Of a stretch of 64,000 nucleotides of DNA, positions 1 through 9,363 are shown in pieces (the stretch's first letter is position 1; each line of letters begins with the position of its first letter). Location: the NCBI GenBank assembly GCA_023091665.1, contig JALJCQ010000009.1:2108001-2172000 (forward strand), given 5' to 3'. This stretch comes from Pythium myriotylum. Lineage: Eukaryota; Oomycota; Peronosporomycetes; Pythiales; Pythiaceae. A program made the translations under genes and the position numbers. The notes beneath the pieces were generated by a model. It worked only from the letters and a program-made list of their open reading frames with translations, did no database searches and had not been told where the DNA came from.

Positions 1-1293
1 CTGCAACTGTCCTCTCAAACCTGTCGTCGAACACTAATGCAAAGTCGTACCCAGCATAATCAGCTACGAGATCATGGCGTCTTTATGATTGTGCACGCGC
101 ATACCCGAGCCTTCATCCAACATCATGAACATGTCAGTCACGTAGGTGTGAAATCCCTTAAAAACGCAACGTCGCATTTTTTGGCCTGACGTTCGATCTT
201 TGGAGAATTGTTGGAGCATACTTCATCATGTTGAGAATCGAACACGAAGGAAGTAGCAATTAGATCTCCTGATGTGATGGTATGTCCTGGATGCGTCGTG
301 AATCACGACAGAGTCAGCACTTGATGTGATAAAAGTGTGTCGAACGGGTTCGTGTAGAATTCGAATCGGTTCCTCGCCCAAATGTGTGTCGTGCAATCTT
401 GGACCCACTGTTGGTTCGTCTCACAAGATTACTTCGACTTCAGGCTATATTCGGAAGCGTGCCTAGTAGTCTTCAGTTGTCAGAACACAAACATGAGCAT
501 CTAGATACGTACCCCCAATGAGACTCTCCATCAACGTGCAGCAGATGATGGTCCTTTTCGTGAGCCGTACAAGAACGGCGGCAATAGACAAGCATTGCTG
601 CGCATTCGTCTCGCTAACCTCGAAGTATGGAGCATGAACCAGACCTGATCCCTTGGTTTTGATGGATAGATCAACCATTTCTGACCTTAGTTGATAGCAA
701 AATTGTTGTGAAGCAGCTTTGTCGGCATCGCAAGTTTGACGATCCATTAGACCTGCCAGCGGAAGTCTAGTATCGTGTCCTGAGCTGGACTCTTCTTTCC
801 GTCAAGTCGAAGTGGAGTTCAATCCTTGTCACGGATACATACACTAGGCAGTTTTAGCTCGTTCAAGCCTTCTCTCAAGCATTGAACGAGAATCCATCGC
901 ATAGGGAACGGTAGTGTAGAACGTTTGCGTGGGCAGTGACGGAGAGAGATTTGAATATGAACCAACGCGCTGTAACAGGGTTTGAAACGCACATTATCGA
1001 ATCGATGTAAACGTTCCAGAGTACCAACGCCACGGATATATAATCAATTACGAGCAATAAACTGAACAAGATCAGCTGCAGACTATAGTAGTATATAGCG
1101 AGGCCCAGCGACGAACGGCGGAAACATGGATTGTAGTCAAGCTGTGACAGGGACGTAGTTCGTCTCGTCGGATCGATTTCGGCCTAGTACTCAGTCGCCC
1201 AGACTTGGACCGCACGCGCGCTTTTTAGGCGTAGCCCCATCTCGAAGATTGTCACTAGTTTGTCGAGACGCGCGCATGCGTCATCGTTTGTGA

Positions 1294-1335
1294 CGATAAC
1301 ATAATATGTTATCGCGTCAAATAATATTTGACGCG
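1294..1335. repeat. Two abutting near-perfect palindromes
   Basis: Positions 1294-1314 form 10-bp arms (CGATAACATA/TATGTTATCG) around one base. Positions 1313-1335 form 11-bp arms (CGCGTCAAATA/TATTTGACGCG) around one base. The two share a CG. They sit where the GT31 catalytic segment of the pseudogene should be. They could be a remnant of a small foldback element or simply a cruciform-prone site; no function can be assigned. Confidence 0.6.
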
Positions 1336-1426
1336 AGATTTTTCGACTAGAATACGAGTTCACACAGCCCCTAAACTCATCTTGAGAGCAGATCGTTGTA
1401 GATGTATTCGATTGTCAACGTAGCTC

Positions 1427-1512
1427 GCAGCGTCTTGGCGAGTCGCTGACACGTTACCCTTACACGCGAGCAGCGTCGTGGCGAGTTGCTGAAACGTTAG
1501 TCTTACACGCAA
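1427..1512. repeat. Imperfect 43-bp tandem duplication
   Basis: Two consecutive 43-bp units (1427-1469 and 1470-1512) both start GCAGCGTC and end TTACACGC plus two bases, with a handful of mismatches. They lie at the 3' edge of the surviving N-terminal piece of the decayed glycosyltransferase. Confidence 0.6.
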
Positions 1513-1903
1513 GAAACACTACACGTGTATTGACGGGTCTAGCGAGCTCTAGATCTGCCCAGGTGGATGATAGCCTGACGCTCACGAAAGCCTGTCGCAG
1601 CACTAACCTTCCCCCCAATGACAAGAAAGCAATCAGTGCAAGCCTGCTGAAGATTTGGCTCGCGTGGCTATTGCGCGCACCGGAGCAGTTCTTTGTCTGC
1701 GTTGTTTTCACGGTAGATACTTAGCCAGGATGGCGGCTGTCAACGTCTTTTGCTGCCGAAAGCTCACTATGCGCTCGTGAGTTGGCCCACCAGTAGCCAC
1801 AATTGATACAAAGAATCCAAGGAGGACGGCAGCAGAGCAACCAATTACACAAGTCCGAAATCCTCGAAACTACAGTTTCTCGTTCCTCGATAGATTCCAT
1901 GGA

Positions 1904-4243
1904 TCAGCTCTGGTTGATGCAGTTCCGTAGCCGGTCGATGAGCGATGAGCTTTCGTGTGCTGGAAGTGGCGAAGAAATCACATCTGGATGCCACGAGAAC
2001 ACCTCGGTAAACGCTGTGGTATTCACAACGGGTGGGGCCTGGCGCATTGACTCAAACTGAGCAAAAGAGCCGACCACAGAGCTCACACGACGAGCGCAAG
2101 CACTCAATGAGGGTAGTGAGCCACAGTCTATGAAAGCTCTGGGATTGAAGAGCCACCTCGCAGTTGGCGAATGACCGTAGTAAATAGGCACGGCGCCAGC
2201 CAGAAATGCAGACACGATACCACTTGAAATCGAGCCTGGTACAAGCTGCTCATCCTCAACAATCAACGCAAACTTGGCTTCTCGCAGCTGCTCAACTTCA
2301 TTGTCCATGTCGAACGCACCACGTTGGCTACAATGCACAGTGATGACTTCCAACTGCTCGTTTTGCAGGGCTGAGATAAGCGACTTCGCTACAGTTAGGG
2401 AGAGGGTTCCTGGCGAGCTGCAGTCGAGGAAGGCTACGACGTCCTGCTCACTGCGGTTTGAGTTCGAAGTGGCAAGTAGAGCAAGGGGGGTCATACTTCG
2501 CCGTCTTGCAAATGATTGGGACGCAAGCGGTAGATATATGTCGGAATGAGTTACGATTGTTGAGGAAATCACAATTGAAGAAGCTGGTAGACATGGAACT
2601 CCTGGTGATCGGTAGAGACTTGGCGATGACAGCACAACAGTCCTCACAGTACTTGAGAAGCGTTCGGCCCATTGGATTCCCTTGAAGTCATCCGATCCAC
2701 CGAAGACGACACATGGTTGGATTGAAGAATATCGCAAGGCGTGAACTTCCTCGTCAAGCACGAACACGTGGGCGTCTGGATAAATGCTAGCCATTAGGCA
2801 CTCGATTAGCGTTCGTGACTGGAGGGCCCCTGGGAGCAACAGAACGAAGACAGCGGATGCAGTTGATCCATGCCGAAGATTGGATATACTCAGCGCGTAG
2901 AGATGGCTCGAACGTGAATCTTCTGCCGTCGCTGATGTGAGGAAATGTTCAAGTAAGTATCGCAGCTCGTAGCAGTAGTCTCGGTGAAAGGCTGTCGTGG
3001 GCATTGCCTGCTGTGCACGCTCCAGCAACAAGGCGCAAAACGTCGCAAACGCGTCTACAGAAGGTGTGAAGATGTCGAAAATGGACTCGTCCGGCTCGGC
3101 TGTTAGCCTGATTGTGATCTTCAAGAGTGCTGTCGTTGGGTCAACAAATACCTCCCAGTCATGGCGTATTGCCTTCTCTGTACGCCGCGACCCTGTCAGT
3201 AACGATTCTGGGAGTATCAAGTGGCGGCCTCGTTTGTCCCACGCTGCAAAGGAAAATCCGACACAGAATGCACGGCCATGGAGTCGATTTGCATAGATGT
3301 GTCGTATTGCGTTTCGTGATATGTCTGCATACGCGATTAGATTGTTGTGGCAAGGTGTGAAGCGCACGTTGTCGAATTGCCTGAGATGTATCGGCCGGAC
3401 TCCAATGAGGGCGAGAAGCCAAAAGCCGATGCTTGCATCTTCTAGCGTCCCCATCCCTTGGATCGCATCCGCATTGCGGGCCACAAAGTCTATCAAGTCG
3501 AACGAAAAGATTTCGTGTGCGCCAGTCGCGAACGGCGGCTTCTCGCGCAGAGGGTAATTGTCGTAAGGCAGATAATTCTTCTCCGCTGGATCTCTCAGAG
3601 CAGGCTCACGGAGGCCAAATTGAGTATGGAGCACTTGGCCAGCGTAAAACCTTTGTCGTGGTGTTTCTGGGTGAAGTAGTAATCTTACCAATGCGTCAAG
3701 CTCCACGTAGACGTCGTCGTCCACAAGCATGGCATACTTGAGATGCGCCCCTGCTCTGCGTAACCACCTTGCAAACCCTTTAAACTTGTCTACAAGCCTC
3801 CAATACGAGTCCACGCACTTGAGCTCGTCTGCGAGGACGTCAGCGAACATCGATCGTTCGGCATCAAGAACCAGTCGCCAGTCTTCTCGCTGTTGAGGAT
3901 CTACGGTTGATAAGTCGGGACTGCATGTGAGGAAGACAACGTGTACTTCACGAGGTCGGACTGTCGGGCTTGCCCACGTCTGTCGGATGACCTGCCGACT
4001 CTCGAAGCCGTGGAGAGCGGCAGACTTGACGCCTACGAGGACACGACTGCTGGCAGGCACTCGAGGAGGAACAGTGGTCGCATTGGTGGAGACGATCGGC
4101 TGGATGTGAGACCACCACTCCAACAGACCGCCCTCTTCTTGCTGCTGAGCTCGGTCGAACGCAACGTGAGCTCCCGCTGGCGGTTCGAGCGCGGCGACAA
4201 AGCCCAGCACGGCAAGTGCTCCCACGCGCACGAGTGTCCGCAT
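1904..4243 (-). CDS. Secreted/Golgi bifunctional-type glycosyltransferase (GT31-like + GT10-like), paralogue A
   Basis: This single-exon ORF of 779 residues begins at an ATG with a hydrophobic signal segment (residues 1-25), so it probably enters the secretory pathway. Residues about 65-300 resemble beta-1,3-glycosyltransferases of family GT31: a ...RQVIRQTWAS motif near 85-92 and a metal-binding Asp triad VDDDVY at 175-177. The C-terminal third resembles the GT10 alpha-1,3-fucosyltransferase fold (AFLAGAVPIYYG, then LFNPRAFIDCGS), but the FEN...TEK part of the motif is replaced (VEDEQLVPGSISSG). A GT31 role is therefore plausible and fucosyltransferase activity is doubtful. Acceptor and donor sugars cannot be told from sequence. 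It is divergently paired with paralogue B, with 77 bp between the start codons. Confidence 0.8.
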   Translation of the reverse strand: MRTLVRVGALAVLGFVAALEPPAGAHVAFDRAQQQEEGGLLEWWSHIQPIVSTNATTVPPRVPASSRVLVGVKSAALHGFESRQVIRQTWASPTVRPREVHVVFLTCSPDLSTVDPQQREDWRLVLDAERSMFADVLADELKCVDSYWRLVDKFKGFARWLRRAGAHLKYAMLVDDDVYVELDALVRLLLHPETPRQRFYAGQVLHTQFGLREPALRDPAEKNYLPYDNYPLREKPPFATGAHEIFSFDLIDFVARNADAIQGMGTLEDASIGFWLLALIGVRPIHLRQFDNVRFTPCHNNLIAYADISRNAIRHIYANRLHGRAFCVGFSFAAWDKRGRHLILPESLLTGSRRTEKAIRHDWEVFVDPTTALLKITIRLTAEPDESIFDIFTPSVDAFATFCALLLERAQQAMPTTAFHRDYCYELRYLLEHFLTSATAEDSRSSHLYALSISNLRHGSTASAVFVLLLPGALQSRTLIECLMASIYPDAHVFVLDEEVHALRYSSIQPCVVFGGSDDFKGIQWAERFSSTVRTVVLSSPSLYRSPGVPCLPASSIVISSTIVTHSDIYLPLASQSFARRRSMTPLALLATSNSNRSEQDVVAFLDCSSPGTLSLTVAKSLISALQNEQLEVITVHCSQRGAFDMDNEVEQLREAKFALIVEDEQLVPGSISSGIVSAFLAGAVPIYYGHSPTARWLFNPRAFIDCGSLPSLSACARRVSSVVGSFAQFESMRQAPPVVNTTAFTEVFSWHPDVISSPLPAHESSSLIDRLRNCINQS

Positions 4244-4320
4244 ATCCGTCGAGGAGCGTTTGAGCTGATTGGTGGAAACGCGATCTTTCCATTTTTGGGC
4301 GGCGCTTTCTTCACCAGTTC
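4244..4320. promoter_or_regulatory. Bidirectional promoter gap between paralogues A and B
   Basis: Only 77 bp separate two divergent ATG codons, so the two genes must share promoter and 5'UTR sequence. I see no convincing core motif beyond this geometry. Confidence 0.5.
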
Positions 4321-6735
4321 ATGATGTGGCGTCGAATGCTCCTTAGCTGCCTCGTGATCGCCGCGACACTGCTGCGACCGATTGTGGTGGCGCGGAGCAA
4401 CATCTTGACACTCTCGCTTCCTGACTGGGCAATCGCTGTCAATGCACGCAACCAGCCGCCCCCACCGCGCCAAATCCGCCGTAACGTTGAGGAGACGCTG
4501 CTGGGCTGGGCACAGCGCATGCGTGGACATCATGCCAATGAAACAACATCGCGACTGCCTCCACAAGATCCTTTTCTCGTTATCGGGGCTAAATCCAGTG
4601 TCGTCCATGGGTTCACCCGCCGCCAGACTATCCGCCAGACGTGGGCGAGCGCGTCGTTCTTGCCGACCAATGTCCGTCTAGTATTTCTCGGCTGCGAGTC
4701 AAATCTCTCGCTTTACTCATCGACAAAGCAACAAGAACTACAAGAAGCCATCGCCTTGGAAAGAAAGGTATTCGGTGATCTGCTCACGAGCGAGTTGCTT
4801 GAGTGCGAAGACTCGTTCGCCCGATTAGCCGACAAAGTACGCGCATTCTTCCATTGGGCTGCAACATCGCACCCATCGCTGGTCTACGCAATGGTGATTG
4901 ATGACGATATCTATTTAAGACTAGATCGCGTTGTGTCTTTACTGGAACAAGGAACGACGCCGAGGAGCCGATTTTTCGGAGGGAACTCAGCTTCTAGCGA
5001 GTACCGTGGACTTGCCGAGCCAATACGAGACCCACGCAACAAGTATTTTATTGCCAAAGCCGCTTATCCCATTCGGGAGCTACCACCGTTTCTTACCGGC
5101 GCACACTACATAGTATCGGGGGATCTTGTTCGTTTTGTCTCGAAGAATTTCCAGGCATTCCAGGGACTCGGTGCAGTGGATGATGCCACTGTGGGACTGT
5201 GGTTATTCGCAACACTGGGTGTGCGACCTGTCTTCATTGATGATCTGCATGTTTTGCGTGTCACGAAAAAATGTGCGGATGACTTCGTCTCGTTGGCGGA
5301 TCTAACAACAGTGGCTACGTACCATATTCACGAAAACTTGTTGCAAAGGAGGGGGGCTTGCCACGACTTCGAGTTCGTGCACTGGATGAAGACGATGCGC
5401 GGTATTATAGCATCTCCAACTAGGGTGGATGATTCCAACTTCCTAACTCTGTTCTGGGATTTCCAGTATGCTGAAAAAGAGCATCGAGTCCAGTTTCTGA
5501 TCCGACTGGCGTTGAGAGATCAATTGATTGAGTTTGCGTACACTCCGTCAAGTAGCCGCGTCAGTGTTGGTTTCTGCGGTCGCGCAAGCGCGTTACTTCA
5601 GGAGAAACTCTACTTGGCAGTAGATGACGGCGTGTGCGGGCATCACTGTGAGATTCTATTATCCGCTGTGAATGAAGCAGTAAACGAGTCCCCGGCACTT
5701 CACGGGATCTTGGCTCTCCCACGGCACAATCTCAAACAACAGACAATCGAAGAAAGCCTTGCAAGGCGGACTCGTGAAGTTTCCTACGGTCACGGAGACG
5801 CCCCAACTTTCACGGTCATTCTGGCACGCTCGGCCCAACTATTCCGAGTAATGATAGAGTGTCTTTTTGTGAGCATAATCCATGACAAGCAGGTTTTAGT
5901 GGTTTATGAAGACGAGGTGAGTAGTACCAGTCCCTCCGAAGTATATGTTGTATCGCAGATGAATAGCACCGCTGAGATCAAGCGCGCAATACAGCGGCAC
6001 ACAGCTGCAGGGATTGTTCTTGGAACCGTTGATTTGTCGCTTGGTGATTTTCCCCTGGTTGTACTTTCAGCCTCGGGGACTTTGACACAAGGAGAGATCA
6101 CAATATCCACACTTTCGTTGCTCTTTGTGAACTCCATCCGCTTCACACCAAGACAACTTCTTTTATCAAGACGAGAGCATGGCATTCCTGCCCAAGCAGC
6201 TGAAGTTGTAGTTATAGGTTGCATCGACGTTGGTGACTTGAGAAATCACGAGATTGTGATATTCCTCCAAGAGTCTTTTGGCGTTGATGTTATCGACGTG
6301 TGCAAGGAGAGTCTACTACTTGATGACTTAATTGTGGACAAATCTGTCCAGCAACTGAGCGCTTATCGTTTTGCGCTTATTCTGGGTGACACTTCGGCTA
6401 GTCGGTTCCTCAGTGTCGACATTCAGATAGCGATTGCTTTCCTCGCCCGCACAATTCCGATATACAGTGGCAAACTGAAGAGACTATCGACAATATTTAA
6501 CCAAGCAGCATTTATTCAGTGTGATGAAATCTTGGCCGCAGAGGCGTGTCTTGACCGTGTCACCAAAGTACAAGGCAACCCCGACGATTATGGTAAAATG
6601 TTTGAAGTGGCACCGATTGAAGATTTCGGCGCGTTTCGAGAACTATTTGCGTGGCATCCAGATACAAATGAGGGTAAATCACCTGATAGTATCGCGAGAA
6701 TCTGCAGTCAACTCAAATCACTTCTCGGTATCTAG
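4321..6735 (+). CDS. GT31-like + GT10-like glycosyltransferase, paralogue B
   Basis: This uninterrupted ORF of 804 residues has an N-terminal signal segment (MMWRRMLLSCLVIAATLL). The GT31-like half is well kept: RRQTIRQTWASA near residue 100, VRLVFLGC, and the triad IDDDIYLRLD. The GT10-like half is the most eroded of the open copies: the motif region reads LILGDTSASRFLSVDIQIAIAFLARTIPIYSG, without the Glu and Lys of the canonical FEN...YVTEK signature. It lies tail-to-tail with paralogue C, with 32 bp between stop codons, so the 3'UTRs probably overlap. It is probably a Golgi-lumen enzyme; specificity is unknown. Confidence 0.78.
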   Translation: MMWRRMLLSCLVIAATLLRPIVVARSNILTLSLPDWAIAVNARNQPPPPRQIRRNVEETLLGWAQRMRGHHANETTSRLPPQDPFLVIGAKSSVVHGFTRRQTIRQTWASASFLPTNVRLVFLGCESNLSLYSSTKQQELQEAIALERKVFGDLLTSELLECEDSFARLADKVRAFFHWAATSHPSLVYAMVIDDDIYLRLDRVVSLLEQGTTPRSRFFGGNSASSEYRGLAEPIRDPRNKYFIAKAAYPIRELPPFLTGAHYIVSGDLVRFVSKNFQAFQGLGAVDDATVGLWLFATLGVRPVFIDDLHVLRVTKKCADDFVSLADLTTVATYHIHENLLQRRGACHDFEFVHWMKTMRGIIASPTRVDDSNFLTLFWDFQYAEKEHRVQFLIRLALRDQLIEFAYTPSSSRVSVGFCGRASALLQEKLYLAVDDGVCGHHCEILLSAVNEAVNESPALHGILALPRHNLKQQTIEESLARRTREVSYGHGDAPTFTVILARSAQLFRVMIECLFVSIIHDKQVLVVYEDEVSSTSPSEVYVVSQMNSTAEIKRAIQRHTAAGIVLGTVDLSLGDFPLVVLSASGTLTQGEITISTLSLLFVNSIRFTPRQLLLSRREHGIPAQAAEVVVIGCIDVGDLRNHEIVIFLQESFGVDVIDVCKESLLLDDLIVDKSVQQLSAYRFALILGDTSASRFLSVDIQIAIAFLARTIPIYSGKLKRLSTIFNQAAFIQCDEILAAEACLDRVTKVQGNPDDYGKMFEVAPIEDFGAFRELFAWHPDTNEGKSPDSIARICSQLKSLLGI

Positions 6736-6767
6736 GCTATCGACATCACAACATTTGGTAGTCACCA

Positions 6768-9143
6768 TTAATGCAGATTCGCCTGAAGCTGAGTGCTCAA
6801 ACGATCGAGACCGGTTGAATCTCTCGCGGTTCCCTCGTTGTTGGTAACCGATGGATGCCACGAGAACACTTCAAAGAAAGCCGAACGGTTAGTGATCGGA
6901 GCCTCTAGCTTCATTGCTTGATAATCGGATTGAGAGAGGTGGAGTCGGTGGACTTCATCCGCACACGCCTTCAGCGACTCGAAACTACCACAATCGATAA
7001 ATGCTTTCGGGTTGAATAACTTTCTAACCGTAGCAGAATGACCATGGTAGATTGGAACACTTCCTGCTAGGAACGCGTTAACGATCTTCTCAGTTACATA
7101 CCCTGCCACCGTCGCAGTATTTTCAAACGCAATCACAAACTTGTACTCGCGGTACATATCCACAGCATCGTCGCTGTAAAAATTCGAGAGCCGAGAAGCT
7201 CGACGACTTTCGTCTGGTTCTCGGAGAGAGCCTTGGCATATACCAAGTGCATCGACAGTATCGATAGTGCTCAGCAAGTCGTACATATACTCACGCGAAG
7301 CCCGCTCACAATTTGCGTAGAGGTACGCGCAAAAGCGTCTCGGTTTTTCCGTATCGTACACGGATGATGCTGGATTGAGTAATTCTGTTGGGTTGTGGCG
7401 AACCATTTCTCCGAATGTACTTGATGCATACGGAATATAGATGTGTTTGCTGTGTTTTGGCTCGGCGACTGTTGAGATAAGCGTCACTCTTGAATCGAGC
7501 ATGGAAACAGGCCATGCCTCGCCGGAAAGCATGACAAGCCGGCTCGTTGACCCATACTTGCCAACAAAGAGAGCTCCGGATGACAATCCAGGGCTACGCA
7601 CAGAGCCGCTGTCGTCCAAAATTGAAAAAACAAACACATCCGGTGGTGGCGACTGTGGAAGGAGATCGGCTTCGTTTAAAACAACAACGTGGTAATCGTT
7701 ATAGGCACTGGTAAAGAGACACTCCACCAGCACTCGTGAGTACGCAGCAGCTTGAGACAGTGCAACTGTGATAACAGGTGAAGTGGTGTTAGACGCCTCG
7801 TCAAACTCGTCTCGAGCAAGATTGTGGCGTACGATCTCTGTTTTTGCCCTAAGTGAAGGCGGATCGTTCGCTGGATTTGAAAGGAATGACTGAAGGAGAT
7901 ACCGATGATGCGCGCAGAATTTTCGCCCCTTCGTGATAGTAAACTTGACGTATAAAATCTCAAGTAGGCGGCGGCAAAACACATCTGCATAGGGTCCAGC
8001 CGAGGGTACGTACACGAGCGTTTCACGGTGATCTCCAACAGATACGTCCACTTGGACATGCAGAGAGGATGATGCCGGATCGTGTTGAAGATCCCAGTAA
8101 AATTTCACAAAGGGTAGTGGTTGTTGGTCGTCCTCAGTCGAAGGATGCTCGGGAAGTGGTCGACGCCATCTCTCGTAAGAGAATTTGCTGCAGAATTCCG
8201 TACCATCGAGTATGTTCGCGTGAATTTCTTGAATAGCGGTTAGGGAGACGTGGGCGAGCGAAATAGGACTTCCTCGACACGGCTCATCACGTAGCACCTG
8301 GAAACTATCCAAGAAGACGGGATGCACTTGTAAGGCTAGCATCCAGAGTGCCATTGTGATATCGTCAAGACCTCTGAACCCGACGAGATCATCTCGATTG
8401 CTCGAAATGAATTCAACGATGTCGCGAGAAACAATGTAGTGGGCGCTATCCACATATGGCGGCAACTCTGACATCGGATAGAGGTCGAACGGGAGGAAAA
8501 GTGGGCTACGTGGATCTCGGTCAGGTGGGCTAGGCTCTCGATGGCCCTCGCTACCGGCGTAGACGCCATCAGAAGGGAGCTTTTGTGACTTGAGTATTGA
8601 TACGAGGATATCCAATCGAACGTAAACGTCGTCGTCTGTCATCATGACATACTGAGGCACTTGCTGTAACGACGTAGACTCGATGAAGTGCATGAACTCC
8701 ACCGTTTTGGCTACGAGATCTCCTGACGAATTGCGGCATCGAAGTTCATTGGTTAGGAGATCACGATAGGTCGACTTTTCCAATTCGATTGCTTCTTTCG
8801 CACGCGCGTACTCAATCTCGCTCAGTGTGGATAGGTCAGGTTGGCAGCCAACGAACCAGACACGCACACCCCAACGTTGTGTCTGCTCGGCTTCGGCCCA
8901 CGTTTGCCGAATGATTTGGCGTGCGACAGCGCCCTCGAGCACGTTGGTTTTGACTCCGACCGTAAGAATCGTTGCTGAGGTGGTATTCTCATCGGTGTGG
9001 ATGGTCTGGCTGAAAGAACGCTCCGCTGAGCGAGGTACATGAACTGAGGAGTCGACTTCGAGGACCACAGCGGTATGGTCTCCATCTGCAGTCACGCTGG
9101 CTGGAGACACCAGGAGCGCCGCAATCAATACCCACGGCCGCAT
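6768..9143 (-). CDS. GT31-like + GT10-like glycosyltransferase, paralogue C (both catalytic motifs intact)
   Basis: I place the start at the ATG giving MRPWVLIAALLVSPASVTA, a clear signal segment. The reading frame is open further upstream only from a GTG. The product is 791 residues. The GT31 half has RQIIRQTWAEA, VRVWFVGC and TDDDVYVRLD. The GT10 half is the only complete one in the cluster: RFCAYLYANC, VDALGICQG, then FVIAFENT...GYVTEKIVNAFLAG and SVPIYHG. By family knowledge GT31 enzymes transfer Gal/GlcNAc-type sugars and GT10 enzymes transfer fucose from GDP-fucose. One polypeptide may thus perform two consecutive steps on a glycan; that is inference. It is divergent from paralogue D. 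Confidence 0.82.
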   Translation of the reverse strand: MRPWVLIAALLVSPASVTADGDHTAVVLEVDSSVHVPRSAERSFSQTIHTDENTTSATILTVGVKTNVLEGAVARQIIRQTWAEAEQTQRWGVRVWFVGCQPDLSTLSEIEYARAKEAIELEKSTYRDLLTNELRCRNSSGDLVAKTVEFMHFIESTSLQQVPQYVMMTDDDVYVRLDILVSILKSQKLPSDGVYAGSEGHREPSPPDRDPRSPLFLPFDLYPMSELPPYVDSAHYIVSRDIVEFISSNRDDLVGFRGLDDITMALWMLALQVHPVFLDSFQVLRDEPCRGSPISLAHVSLTAIQEIHANILDGTEFCSKFSYERWRRPLPEHPSTEDDQQPLPFVKFYWDLQHDPASSSLHVQVDVSVGDHRETLVYVPSAGPYADVFCRRLLEILYVKFTITKGRKFCAHHRYLLQSFLSNPANDPPSLRAKTEIVRHNLARDEFDEASNTTSPVITVALSQAAAYSRVLVECLFTSAYNDYHVVVLNEADLLPQSPPPDVFVFSILDDSGSVRSPGLSSGALFVGKYGSTSRLVMLSGEAWPVSMLDSRVTLISTVAEPKHSKHIYIPYASSTFGEMVRHNPTELLNPASSVYDTEKPRRFCAYLYANCERASREYMYDLLSTIDTVDALGICQGSLREPDESRRASRLSNFYSDDAVDMYREYKFVIAFENTATVAGYVTEKIVNAFLAGSVPIYHGHSATVRKLFNPKAFIDCGSFESLKACADEVHRLHLSQSDYQAMKLEAPITNRSAFFEVFSWHPSVTNNEGTARDSTGLDRLSTQLQANLH

Positions 9144-9363
9144 CGTGCACAGTCTGGCGCTCAGTGCTGTGGTTTTGAGGAACCGTCGAAAGATCCTTGA
9201 GATCTGCTTTCGTATTGGCTGCAATTCGGACACTTCAACGCCAAGTCACCAATAAGGTGGTGCTCGCTACGTTCACGAACTGCGTGGCGTGAAGGTGGAG
9301 TCCTGGCACGGAGGATTGCACAGTAATCCCGACCAGTCTCATCGAGAAGGGAGTCTTGAGTCT
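9144..9363. promoter_or_regulatory. Bidirectional promoter gap between paralogues C and D
   Basis: These 220 bp lie between two divergent signal-peptide starts. Open frames run into it from both sides using GTG codons, which I discount because the first ATG in each frame gives a proper signal peptide. Confidence 0.45.

Larger units (their letters stand above)
1..1711 (-). pseudogene. Decayed GT31-GT10 glycosyltransferase paralogue, cut by the window edge
   Basis: No long ORF survives, but pieces on the minus strand match the intact neighbours in the correct order. A GT31 N-terminal piece lies at 1460-1711 (STWADLELARPVNTRVVFLAC, compare the RQTWA...VVFL motif next door). A mid-domain piece lies at 875-1069 (ending HANVLHYRSLCDGFSF). 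A linker piece lies at 463-747 (FCYQLR... TLMESLIGGTYLDAHVCVL). A GT10-motif piece lies at 1-60 (YAGYDFALVFDD). The segment that should carry the catalytic Asp triad, about 1070-1460, is unrecognisable and holds palindromes and a tandem duplication instead. This is a sixth family member that died before the copy at 11676-13973. The left end continues outside the window. Confidence 0.72.

Noticed and set aside
9144..9233. Upstream extension of paralogue C to 9233
   Set aside because: The extension begins at a GTG and would bury the signal peptide 30 residues inside the protein; the same argument applies to paralogue D (9289) and the zinc-repeat protein (63965).
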